Assembly (NCBI GenBank): GCA_951812335.1
Contig: OX638293.1
Coordinates: 1,844,731-1,908,730, forward strand
Source of the DNA: Rhodothermales bacterium
GTDB lineage: Bacteria; Bacteroidota; Rhodothermia; Rhodothermales; VXPQ01
Direction: 5' to 3'
Length of the DNA: 64,000 bases
A program made the translations under genes and the position numbers. Position 1 is the stretch's first letter, and each line of letters opens with the position of its first letter. The notes beneath the pieces are model-generated. The model saw only the letters and a list, made by a program, of their open reading frames with translations. It was not told the origin of the DNA and did not search any database. Below, piece after piece: positions 8,124 through 16,626 of this stretch.

Positions 8124-11100
8124 TTAGAGCGTTTCTTTTTCCTGTTCCGCGACTACCGCATGGGGGGTTCCCCCGAATTCGCCGATCACGAGGTCGTATA
8201 GGCTGGCGGCCTCCCCCATATCCCCGAGCGCCCGGAAGGTGCGGGCCTGTTCCAGGTAGCCGCGAGCAACCCATTCGTTGAATCCGAGGAACAGCACAGG
8301 CAGACGCCCGAACTCCTCCAGGGCCTGCTCGGCTTGTCCTGTTTCTCTCAGTAGCACGCCGAGACGATACAGGGCTTCCGCGCCGGTCTCGTCCCGGCCG
8401 TTCCGCGCCACATGTCGGTACAGTGGCTCGGCATCCCCGTAGCGCCCGGCTTCCTGATATACGCGAGCAAGACCAAGGTATGCCGGGTATGTTTCCACGG
8501 CGTCGGGCGCCGCATCGATGGCGTCTTGCAGCAATTGTTCCGCTTCTTCCGATCGATCGAGCTGCAGCAGGGCCATGCCCTGACCGTAGCGGGCTTCCGC
8601 TAAAAGACGCGGGTCCCCGTCGCTGTCGGATTCGAGGTACCGAAAGACTTCGAGTGCTTCCAGCGGGCGCTCGCTTTGCAGGTAGATGCCGCCAAGCCGA
8701 CGCGATGCATCCGGGAAGCGTTCGCTGCCAGTGTATTCCTCGATAACCTGCACAAAATGCGAAATGGCTTCTTCGTACTGGTCGCGTTCTTCGAAGATCG
8801 TTCCGAGGTAATAGTGCGATTCCGAGCGCAAGTATTCGCTGCTTCCTTGCTGGATGAAGTCAAGCAGCCTGGTGAAGGCTTCGTCCGTTTGCCCGCTTTG
8901 CAAGTTGATTTCGGCCAGTCGGAACCGGAGCTCGTCGGTGACCGGCGAATCCGGATTTTGCTCGGCGAATTCGTCGAGAAACTCCGCAGTCGCTTCCGTG
9001 TCGCCGGTGGAAAGCAGGGCGATCTGGACGCCGGCTGCGGCATCGGGAACGTATGTACTGCCGGGATATTCTTCGAGTACCACACGATAGGCCCCTACGG
9101 CCTCTTCGGCGCGCCCGGCATTGAATAGGGCGTCCCCGATACCGTACTGCGCTTTCGCAGCCAGCGGGTCTCTGGGCCAGGTTCTGAGTAGCATTTTGTA
9201 TTCCTCGATGGCCTGATCGTAATCCTGATTTCTGAAGAAGAGATGACCAAGACTGTAGCGGGCTTCCTGGACCCACTCGCTGCCCGGATGAAATTCCAGT
9301 AATTCCCGGAAGGCGCTTACGGCTTCATAGGCTTCCCCCGCGTGGTCGAAGGCTTGTGCAATCTGGTACAGTGCGTAGTCGCCCCCCTGATCTCCAACGA
9401 GGCGGTATGTACGAATCGAATTTGCGTATTGCTTTAATGCATAGTAGCTATCTGCAAGGCGCAGAAGGGCATCGGTCTGGTAGGACACGAATCCATCTTC
9501 GTCGGAAGTGCGGTGACGGTCCAGGAATACCCGGAACGACTCCACGGCTTCCCCGTACCGGCTGCGCCGGAAATGCGTCCAGCCGAGCGCATACCAGGCC
9601 GCAGTAACGTGTTTTCCTTCAGGAACGTCCTGGATGTACCGCGTGAAGAGTTCTTCCGCACGGGCCATGTTATCCAGTTGATAGATGCTTTCGGCGGCCC
9701 AGAACAATGCTTCCTGACCACGCTCCGATCGGGGCGACTGGTCATGGATCTCCAGGAATCCATACATTGCTTCCCGATACGATGCTCTTCGGTACGATAG
9801 CCAGGCGCGCTGAAAGCGCACTTCTTCCCGCAGGCGTTCGGAAGCGGCCCCTGCATTGACGGCTCGGTCGAAATGGCTGAAGGCATCCTCGAAGTTGCCC
9901 AGTGCGATGGCCGCATTGGCCCGGTAGTATGCCGCTTCTCCGGCAAGGTCGTGCTCCGACCAGGTTTCCTGCAGTACGCCAAAAACGCGATGGGCGTCGT
10001 TCCAGCGATGTTGCCGGTAATACAGGAGGGCGAGTTCGAAATGGGCATGGGGCGAAAGTTCATGCTCCGGCCATTGCGACAAAAAGTTTTCAAGGAGTGC
10101 GATCGCTGCAAGGGGCTCGAGAGCAAGGTCCTGATTGATTGCTTCGTAGTACGTGGCGCTGGCGGCCAGATCGTCGTCGTGGCCGCTTCGGACTTCCGCG
10201 AACCGTTCGGCGGCCCACTGGTGTACGCCCTCGAAATAGTAATTCCATCCAAGGCCATAGACCGCACGCCGGTGGTAGGCGCTCCCGGGATAGCGATCCA
10301 GGAAGCGCCGGTAGTGGACGATGGCCTGCTCGCTGTCGCGTAATTGATTGAGGGATTCCGCTTGCAGGAAGAGCGCACGTTCCCGTCCGGCTTCGTCCAG
10401 GCCGCCGACCCGCCTTTCGATTTCGGACAATACCCGATCGTAATCGCCGAGTTCATAGTACACTTCGGCCAGCGCCAGCCCGATATTTCGTACATGGGGC
10501 GATTCCGGATAGCGTGCGGCAAGAAGTTCAAGGGCTTCGGCAGCCTCGTCGTAGCGCTCCAGCCCGATCCGTGTATATCCGCTTGCATACAGGGCAACGG
10601 GAGCATACTCGGTTTCCCGGTACTCGTTTGCAGCCTGCTGAAAATACTCGAGGGCTTCCTCGTTCCGTCCGAGATGCCGCGCCGAAGAACCCATGCGGTA
10701 CAGGGTTTTTGCTGCAATGTTCGGCTTGGGGTGGTTGTCGAGCAGGTTCGAGAATACGAGAAGCGCCTGATCGTATTGCTCGCTCAGGTAGAAGAAATTA
10801 CCGAGGGCCAAACGGGATTTTGAAGCAAGGGGATGTCCGGGGTACTCTGTTTCCAGGCGTTCGAAGAGGGCGATCGCTTCGTCTTCAAATCCGAGGGCCA
10901 GATGCGCCTCGGCTTCATAATACAGGGCGTCGATCGCATGGAGACGATCGGGATGATTCCTCCGGAAGCCGGAAAAGGCCTGAATCGCTTCACGATAGAG
11001 ATGCGCCGTGTAGAGGGCGTGGGCCTCGACGAAGGAGCGCTCTGCCCGATCCGGGGCAGAACCGGGCGTATCCTGCCCCGACACATCTCCTACAGGCATG

Positions 11101-11150
11101 GTGCACAGGAAAAGAAGCGCCGTAACGAGAAGGGTCGGGAAGTACCGCAT
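8124..11150 (-). CDS. Large periplasmic tetratricopeptide-repeat protein
   Basis: A 1008-residue protein from the ATG at 11150, which gives a good signal peptide (MRYFPTLLVTALLFL..., cleavage near VSG-Q); a longer frame to 11252 lacks one. Almost the whole mature protein is TPR/Sel1-like repeats of about 34-37 residues with the usual A/Y/G positions (for example YNEAL/YDQAL, AKTLYRMGSSARHLGRNEEALEYF). It resembles the long TPR proteins linked to Tol-Pal/YbgF-like envelope genes in Bacteroidota. Its downstream neighbours (barrel, HU, HU-SPOR, ExbB, ExbD) fit an envelope scaffold role. The exact partner cannot be read from the sequence. Confidence 0.88.
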   Translation of the reverse strand: MRYFPTLLVTALLFLCTMPVGDVSGQDTPGSAPDRAERSFVEAHALYTAHLYREAIQAFSGFRRNHPDRLHAIDALYYEAEAHLALGFEDEAIALFERLETEYPGHPLASKSRLALGNFFYLSEQYDQALLVFSNLLDNHPKPNIAAKTLYRMGSSARHLGRNEEALEYFQQAANEYRETEYAPVALYASGYTRIGLERYDEAAEALELLAARYPESPHVRNIGLALAEVYYELGDYDRVLSEIERRVGGLDEAGRERALFLQAESLNQLRDSEQAIVHYRRFLDRYPGSAYHRRAVYGLGWNYYFEGVHQWAAERFAEVRSGHDDDLAASATYYEAINQDLALEPLAAIALLENFLSQWPEHELSPHAHFELALLYYRQHRWNDAHRVFGVLQETWSEHDLAGEAAYYRANAAIALGNFEDAFSHFDRAVNAGAASERLREEVRFQRAWLSYRRASYREAMYGFLEIHDQSPRSERGQEALFWAAESIYQLDNMARAEELFTRYIQDVPEGKHVTAAWYALGWTHFRRSRYGEAVESFRVFLDRHRTSDEDGFVSYQTDALLRLADSYYALKQYANSIRTYRLVGDQGGDYALYQIAQAFDHAGEAYEAVSAFRELLEFHPGSEWVQEARYSLGHLFFRNQDYDQAIEEYKMLLRTWPRDPLAAKAQYGIGDALFNAGRAEEAVGAYRVVLEEYPGSTYVPDAAAGVQIALLSTGDTEATAEFLDEFAEQNPDSPVTDELRFRLAEINLQSGQTDEAFTRLLDFIQQGSSEYLRSESHYYLGTIFEERDQYEEAISHFVQVIEEYTGSERFPDASRRLGGIYLQSERPLEALEVFRYLESDSDGDPRLLAEARYGQGMALLQLDRSEEAEQLLQDAIDAAPDAVETYPAYLGLARVYQEAGRYGDAEPLYRHVARNGRDETGAEALYRLGVLLRETGQAEQALEEFGRLPVLFLGFNEWVARGYLEQARTFRALGDMGEAASLYDLVIGEFGGTPHAVVAEQEKETL

Positions 11151-11395
11151 ACATGTGAGAGCAATATATCGCTTTTCGGTTGCCCCGAAAGAAGCGGCTG
11201 GCGATGACAAGACAGGGAAAAACACTGGGGAAACGCTGTTGAACCGTACCAATCAACCGCCGAATATGTTGCAGCAGAGCAACGCTTTTTGGATAATATC
11301 CGAACAGGTATGGAAAAAAATCGTTTTTGGCGCGTGTAACCCCGTTGGTAACGCACTGTCACGCGAATTATTGACCGGGTAACCGGTTCAGCACT

Positions 11396-11716
11396 ATGCC
11401 TGTTCGAAAATCTTCAAAAAGCAAACCGGACGAAGCAACATCTCCGGTCGATCCATTCAACGGAGAGTCGACAAGCGACCCGGCGGATCCCAGCGACGAG
11501 CCGATGACTCCGGAGGAACAGGCGCAACTCGAAGATGCGGAACACATGGTAACGGAAGCGTATGAGCAGCTTCTTCGCACGGTTTCCCGCGTTTCAGAGT
11601 ACGCCAACGAAACGTGCGGTTCGGTATGCACGTACGCCAGGAAACATCCCGGAAGTGCGCTGCTGGTTTCCTTTCTGGTCGGCGTTGTTCTGGGGGCGCT
11701 CACGTCGAGGAGATAA
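11396..11716 (+). CDS. ElaB/YqjD (DUF883)-like small membrane-anchored protein
   Basis: A 106-residue protein with an acidic, proline-rich N-terminus, an amphipathic helix at about residues 40-75, and a C-terminal Gly-rich hydrophobic segment (SALLVSFLVGVVLGALTSRR). That is the plan of ElaB/YqjD-type proteins, which anchor to the inner membrane through the C-terminus and can associate with ribosomes. Family assignment rests on this architecture, since residue-level identity is low. Its TAA overlaps the next gene's ATG by one base (TAATG), and the GGAG of its last codons serves as that gene's ribosome binding site, so the two are coupled. Confidence 0.65.
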   Translation: MPVRKSSKSKPDEATSPVDPFNGESTSDPADPSDEPMTPEEQAQLEDAEHMVTEAYEQLLRTVSRVSEYANETCGSVCTYARKHPGSALLVSFLVGVVLGALTSRR

Positions 11717-13842
11717 TGTACGGGCCGCCGATTCGGCCGCAAATCGTCTTTACCCTGCTGGCCGTTCTGACCGGATGCGCCACCGGAGAGACGCCGCATC
11801 GGGGAGCCGCCTCGTCACAGGAGGCGCCCGAAGAACAGTATGCAGGCGACGAAGCATGTGCATCCTGTCACGAGGAGCACTATCTGTCGTATCACCGGAC
11901 CGGGATGGGCCGGTCCATGTCCAGGTTCGATGCGGCTTCCGCTCCGGAAATGCTGCCGGGCCCGCCGGTTTACCACGAAGCCTCGGATTTCTACTACGAG
12001 GCCTTTGTACATGCGGATACGCTGTTCCAGCGCGAGTACCGCCTCGATGCGTCGGGACAAACGACGTACGAGCGGATGCACCCTGTCGACTGGGTGATTG
12101 GTTCCGGCAATCATACGCGATCGTATCTGGCGAATGTGAACGGGCATCTGACGGAGATGCCTCTTACCTGGTATGTCGAGCGCCGCCGATGGGATCTGAG
12201 CCCTTCGTACGATCAGGAAAACCTGCGTTTCAGCCGGCCTGTCGTGGCGGAATGCATGGCTTGCCACAACGGGTTTTCCGGACACAGCCGATTCACGTTC
12301 GATCATTATCGGGACGTATCCGACGGGATTACGTGCGAACGCTGCCACGGGCCGGGTAGCGCACATGTCGATCTGCGTTTAGCGGGTCTTGGACCAGAAG
12401 CAGGCAACCCGGATTCTTCGATCGTTCATCCGGCCCGGCTATCGCGCGACAATCAACTGTCCGTTTGCCGCCAGTGCCATCTTTCGGGTACTACCGTGTT
12501 CAAATCCGAAGAAACGCCTTCCACCTACCTGCCGGGCGTTTCCCTCGATACCCATCGCAGCATATTCGTTACGGCCGGACAGATGAACGATCCGGAACGT
12601 TTCGGCATTGCGAGTCATGCTGTCCGCCTCGAAAAGAGCGCCTGTTTCCAGGAAAGCGATATGACCTGCACGACGTGCCACGATCCGCATGTTCCGGTCG
12701 CCGACCTTGGGAGCAGTCATTTCAATGCGGTATGTGCAGGGTGTCATGCTTCGAGCGGGAGAGAGGGGCAGGCGGGAGTGTGCGGGCGCGAAAGCGCGCA
12801 CACCGAGGCAGAGGCCATGACCGGGGATTGCGTTGCGTGCCATCTTCGTTCGAGCGGCGCGAGCGACATCCCGCACGTGACGTTTACGGATCACTGGATA
12901 CGCCGGGAACTGCCGCCTGCGGTCGCCCCGGAAGATATCGAACGCGTGTTCGTACGCCTCGAGCCTTTCCGGCTTGTACGGGCGACGGCGCCTCCGGATG
13001 AAGCCGATCGGGGTTTCGCATTGCTTGAGGAAGCCGCCGCCTATTTTGCGTTTTACGACCAGATTCATGCCCTGCCGGCGTATCTCGATTCGGTGACGAT
13101 CAAGGCGGAAGCCGGTTTCCGGGCCGGGGCGGATCATGTCGAAGCTCGTCTTGCTCTCGGGAGAGCCCTGCTGGAACAGGAGCGGGTGAATGAAGCGGCA
13201 GCGACGCTTTCGGAGGCAGCTTCGGCGTATGCGGAGGATGTTCCTGTCCGGTATTGGCTGGGGGTGGCCTTGCTGCGTGCCGGTCGCTCCGCCGAGGCGA
13301 TCGTTTCGCTTCGGCGCGCCGTGGAACTGCAGCCGGCGTTTACGGAGGCCCATCTGAAACTTGCAGAAGCGTTTTATGCGGCCGCCCGCTTTGCGGAAGC
13401 CGAATCGGCATGGCTGGCAGGCCTGGACGAAGATCCGGCGCATCATCCGGGCTCCTGGAACGATCTCGGTTTTTTGTATCTGCAAACAGGGCGATCGGAA
13501 GAGGCGGGACGGTTATTCGACCGGGCGCTTGCCCTGGATCCCGATCTTGTTCCCGCGCTGGTCAACGCAGCCAGCGTCCGTATGCAGGAGCAGGACCGGG
13601 AGGGGGCAATCCGGCTGTTGGACCGGGCTATCGAAGTGCAGCCTGATTTTGCGCCCGCCCTCGGTAATCTTGCCGTCGTATACGGGCAACTTGGGCGCAC
13701 GGACGAGGCTATTCGTACGTTGCGTACCTTACTTCGATACTATCCGGGCGATCCCCGTGCTCAGGCGTTGCTGAATCAATTCCTTGCTCCTGAAACAGGC
13801 GACGACGCTTCAAGCGGCGCGCTGTTGCCGGAAGGACTATAA
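11716..13842 (+). CDS. Seven-haem c-type cytochrome lipoprotein with C-terminal TPR domain
   Basis: A 708-residue protein from ATG 11716, preceded by GAGGAG. The N-terminus is a lipoprotein signal with lipobox LTGC (Cys21). Seven CxxCH haem-binding motifs are present: CASCH (48-52), CMACH, CERCH, CRQCH, CTTCH, CAGCH and CVACH. A C-terminal half with TPR repeats of about 34 residues follows. This matches cytochrome c554/NrfB-like multihaem proteins with TPR extensions, often involved in extracytoplasmic electron transfer. The redox partner is unknown; the next gene encodes another CxxCH protein, which suggests a joint respiratory role. The longer frame to 11614 is rejected because it overlaps the upstream gene. 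Confidence 0.9.
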   Translation: MYGPPIRPQIVFTLLAVLTGCATGETPHRGAASSQEAPEEQYAGDEACASCHEEHYLSYHRTGMGRSMSRFDAASAPEMLPGPPVYHEASDFYYEAFVHADTLFQREYRLDASGQTTYERMHPVDWVIGSGNHTRSYLANVNGHLTEMPLTWYVERRRWDLSPSYDQENLRFSRPVVAECMACHNGFSGHSRFTFDHYRDVSDGITCERCHGPGSAHVDLRLAGLGPEAGNPDSSIVHPARLSRDNQLSVCRQCHLSGTTVFKSEETPSTYLPGVSLDTHRSIFVTAGQMNDPERFGIASHAVRLEKSACFQESDMTCTTCHDPHVPVADLGSSHFNAVCAGCHASSGREGQAGVCGRESAHTEAEAMTGDCVACHLRSSGASDIPHVTFTDHWIRRELPPAVAPEDIERVFVRLEPFRLVRATAPPDEADRGFALLEEAAAYFAFYDQIHALPAYLDSVTIKAEAGFRAGADHVEARLALGRALLEQERVNEAAATLSEAASAYAEDVPVRYWLGVALLRAGRSAEAIVSLRRAVELQPAFTEAHLKLAEAFYAAARFAEAESAWLAGLDEDPAHHPGSWNDLGFLYLQTGRSEEAGRLFDRALALDPDLVPALVNAASVRMQEQDREGAIRLLDRAIEVQPDFAPALGNLAVVYGQLGRTDEAIRTLRTLLRYYPGDPRAQALLNQFLAPETGDDASSGALLPEGL

Positions 13843-13846
13843 AAAT

Positions 13847-14851
13847 ATGTTCATCGTAAAAGATGGGATAAAAATATTTTCCCATAGGGGGCTCGTTCTC
13901 GGGATAGCATTGTCCATGCTGCCGTTCGCGTGTGCCGGTCCGGACGAATCGGGCCTTTCCGATGCATTCGTACGCCTGTCCGTTGACAAATCCGAGCCGC
14001 GTCGTTTCCTGCAGTACTATTTTGGCGGGTACGTATCGCCGCAAGCTTCCGATCCTTTCGAGGCCGGCATGCTCCATGAGCTTTCCGGGCGCTTTTATCT
14101 GGATCTAGACGTGTTCGCACAGCATCAGCCTGCTATTTCCGAACAACTCCGCGACGCCGACGGCAACAGGCGCATCGAGTGGGAGGAGCTGGAGGTCTTC
14201 ATCGATCGCTCCTATAACCAGGCGCGTGGGATCCCGCTTTACCTCGATGCTTTTGCCGACAGTGCGGGTTTCACCCCCGACTCCGCCTGGATGCAGGTTG
14301 CGTTGCACGGGGTCATGACGACTGCGCAGCGGCGCATTTATGTGCGCGAAGAAGCTTTGCGCACAGCGCTCCGCAGAGCAGCGGAAGGAAACGGAAATAT
14401 CCTGTATCCGGCGGGTACGATCTTTTTTGGCGAACATTACCTTAACGATGCGCTGGTCGAAACAACGGCGATGCGCAAACGTGCGGACGGATTCTGGGAT
14501 TTTTTCGTATATGGAGAGGATGGCGCGCTGGCGCGGGGAACGTCCACGCCGCCCCGGGCGCTGAAATCTCCGGTGCAGTGTGTGGGATGCCATTTCGGTA
14601 ACAAGTTGTTCGAGCCCGGAAAAAGTTTTCCGGCAATGGCCCCCCCGGGTCCGCATGGCCCAAGGCAAGTGTACCTCCCTGACGAATTCCGGGATGCGGA
14701 GGTCGTGCTTCGGTTCGATGAACATCGCCGCCGAGCAGACACTGTATTGGGGTTGTACGGTACCCTTTTCGTGTCGCAACTCAGGGCACGGCGCCGCTCC
14801 GGGACGCTTGATCCCGCAGACGCGGCGCTACTTGAGGCGCTCAACTTTTAA
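13847..14851 (+). CDS. Secreted EF-hand protein with one CxxCH haem motif
   Basis: A 334-residue exported protein. It has a basic N-terminus and hydrophobic segment ending at ACAG (possible lipoprotein Cys29, though the lipobox is weak). An EF-hand-like loop sits near residue 100 (DADGNRRIEWEEL: D-x-D-x-N-x-x-I-x-x-x-E). One CVGCH haem motif lies near residue 247. It starts 4 bp after the multihaem cytochrome, so it is probably co-expressed and may be an accessory electron carrier or a calcium-dependent partner. I do not recognise a named family. The ATG at 13847 is chosen over the longer frame because the latter runs through the end of the cytochrome gene. Confidence 0.75.
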   Translation: MFIVKDGIKIFSHRGLVLGIALSMLPFACAGPDESGLSDAFVRLSVDKSEPRRFLQYYFGGYVSPQASDPFEAGMLHELSGRFYLDLDVFAQHQPAISEQLRDADGNRRIEWEELEVFIDRSYNQARGIPLYLDAFADSAGFTPDSAWMQVALHGVMTTAQRRIYVREEALRTALRRAAEGNGNILYPAGTIFFGEHYLNDALVETTAMRKRADGFWDFFVYGEDGALARGTSTPPRALKSPVQCVGCHFGNKLFEPGKSFPAMAPPGPHGPRQVYLPDEFRDAEVVLRFDEHRRRADTVLGLYGTLFVSQLRARRRSGTLDPADAALLEALNF

Positions 14852-14886
14852 TCCTGTCTGCAATCCTTCCACTATACGCCCGGCTT

Positions 14887-15267
14887 ATGGCGAACGGAAC
14901 GGTCAAACTGGTCAACGCGGTATTCTATGCGCATCACGGAGTGATGCAGGAAGAACATCGCATCGGGGGGCGCTACGAAGTGGATGTGGCGATGACGCTT
15001 GATTTCGAAGAGGCGGCGCGAACCGACGACCTAATTCATACCGTGGACTACGAACGCGTGTACCAGTTGGTGCAGGAGATCGTTTTGCGCAATCGGTTCT
15101 ACCTGATCGAGAAACTGGCCTTCCTCATTGCACACGAGATTCGCGAGGCGTATTCCGATCTGGAGTCCATTGAAGTAACGGTACGAAAACGCAACCCGCC
15201 GGTGGGCGGCACTGCCGATTACGCAGAGGCTGTGTATCGCTTGCCGGATCGGAAGAAACAGGCTTGA
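14887..15267 (+). CDS. folB: Dihydroneopterin aldolase
   Basis: A 126-residue protein of normal FolB length. The family pattern is visible: NAVFYAHHGVMQEEHRIGGRYEVDV near the N-terminus (conserved YAHHGV...E), HTVDYERVY in the middle, IEKLAFLIA, and VRKRNPPVGG near the end. FolB converts 7,8-dihydroneopterin to 6-hydroxymethyl-dihydropterin and glycolaldehyde in folate synthesis, acting as an octamer in the cytosol. It stands about 35 bp after the haem protein gene on the same strand and converges on the amidotransferase gene. Confidence 0.95.
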   Translation: MANGTVKLVNAVFYAHHGVMQEEHRIGGRYEVDVAMTLDFEEAARTDDLIHTVDYERVYQLVQEIVLRNRFYLIEKLAFLIAHEIREAYSDLESIEVTVRKRNPPVGGTADYAEAVYRLPDRKKQA

Positions 15268-15276
15268 CCCCACACC

Positions 15277-16014
15277 TCATTTCCCGATCACTGTCTCCAG
15301 CAGAAAGTCGTGCAGCAGGTGGTCTACCTCTGTGGTCTCTGCGAGCGTTTCCTGCAGTGCCTGGAATGTTTCTTCATCGGCCAGTTCGGGGTAATTTTTC
15401 CGGTATACCCGAAACCGTTCGCGCATCCGGCGCGCATCCAGTTCGCTGTGAAATTGCGTTCCGTAGATCGGCGCGTCGCCCATGCGAAAGGCCTGATTGC
15501 CCTGCGTTTCGGAGACGACCAGTTCTACAGCGCCGGGGGGAAGTTCGCTTACCCGGTCGTGATGTCCCATATTTGCAAGAAAACGTTCAGGAAAATTGCC
15601 GAACACGGGGTCCTTTTTTCCCGCTTCGGTCAGCATCATGGGGCCGCATCCGATTTCTGCGAGGTCGGAGTCGTGAATCACGCGGCCTCCGAGGGCCCGG
15701 GCGATGACCTGATGCCCCCAGCACGATCCGAAGACGGGTATGCCGCGATCGGCCATCCGGCGAATAAGGTCGAGAGTGGCCTGCATCCAGGGGTAAGACC
15801 CGGTCGCCGAGTACTCCCCGGCGCCGCCGATCATGACCACATCCGCATGGTTTAGCATATTTGCGTCGAGCGGATCGCTCTGAACCTTTACGGCAACGAT
15901 TTGGTCGGCGCGCACACGGCAGTGTTCGCGGAAACATTCCTGCTCCTGCGTACGGATATCTTCCGTGTTGCGGGCCTGAATGAGAAGGATGCGGAGATTG
16001 GCTAATTCGGGCAT
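15277..16014 (-). CDS. Class I glutamine amidotransferase-like protein
   Basis: A 245-residue protein with the class I (GATase1) triad: nucleophile in GSCWGHQ (Cys98), then FHSEL (His189, Glu191). These proteins hydrolyse glutamine to supply ammonia, or act as stand-alone hydrolases related to GMP synthase (GuaA N-domain) and gamma-glutamyl hydrolases. No synthetase partner is adjacent, so the substrate is open. It lies 6 bp from maf on the same strand, and lnt-maf-this gene probably form one operon. Confidence 0.88.
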   Translation of the reverse strand: MPELANLRILLIQARNTEDIRTQEQECFREHCRVRADQIVAVKVQSDPLDANMLNHADVVMIGGAGEYSATGSYPWMQATLDLIRRMADRGIPVFGSCWGHQVIARALGGRVIHDSDLAEIGCGPMMLTEAGKKDPVFGNFPERFLANMGHHDRVSELPPGAVELVVSETQGNQAFRMGDAPIYGTQFHSELDARRMRERFRVYRKNYPELADEETFQALQETLAETTEVDHLLHDFLLETVIGK

Positions 16015-16020
16015 GGGGGG

Positions 16021-16626
16021 TTATGCTGCATAATCCTCTATCAGCAAGTCGGAGAAGTGCTTTTTGAGGATCCGGTAGAATCGGTGAAGGGGCAGTCCGA
16101 CAACATTGTAGTAGTCTCCGTCGATACGCCGCACGAAGAATGGCGCCCGGCTGTCCTGAATGCCGTAGGCGCCGGCCTTGTCGAGGGGCGACCCCGAGGC
16201 TACATAGTCCGTTACCTCGGCAGCACTTAAGGTATGAAATGTTACGTCCGTGCGCTCCGAAGCGTGTACGGTCCGGTTCGACGGGGGATGCAGGAGAGCG
16301 ATTCCCGTATATACGGCATGAGTGGCTCCACTGAGGCGCTTGAGCATCCGTTCGGCCTCGGCGGGGCTGTCCGGTTTTCCCAACAGATCTCCTGCCAGTA
16401 CGACCACCGTATCCGCGCCCAGCGTAAGCGCATCGGGGCGTTGCGCCGCCACATGGCGCGCTTTCCGGAGTGCAAGGACCTGGACGATGTCTTCGGGGGA
16501 CATGCCTGGCTCGACCTGTTCGTTGACGTGGCTTGGACACACCTCGAAACGCAAGCCCATATTCCGGAGCAGCCGCTGGCGGCGCGCCGAGGCGGAAGCC
16601 AACACGAATGGGGTCTGCAAGGTCAT
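16021..16626 (-). CDS. maf: Maf-family nucleotide pyrophosphatase
   Basis: A 201-residue protein with Maf signatures: LASASARRQRLL at residues 9-20, the catalytic ADTVV (71-75) and GKPDSPAEAERML (83-94). Maf proteins hydrolyse non-canonical or pyrimidine nucleoside triphosphates to the monophosphate and have been linked to septum inhibition. The ATG at 16626 is chosen; the open frame extends far upstream to 17442, but that part lies antisense-frame within lnt and has no similarity. The start overlaps the lnt stop by 4 bp, indicating translational coupling. Confidence 0.95.
   Translation of the reverse strand: MTLQTPFVLASASARRQRLLRNMGLRFEVCPSHVNEQVEPGMSPEDIVQVLALRKARHVAAQRPDALTLGADTVVVLAGDLLGKPDSPAEAERMLKRLSGATHAVYTGIALLHPPSNRTVHASERTDVTFHTLSAAEVTDYVASGSPLDKAGAYGIQDSRAPFFVRRIDGDYYNVVGLPLHRFYRILKKHFSDLLIEDYAA

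Noticed and set aside
9434-10717. 427-residue frame on the minus strand within the TPR gene
   Set aside because: It is out of frame inside a strongly supported TPR protein, with Ser/Arg/Thr-rich shadow composition.
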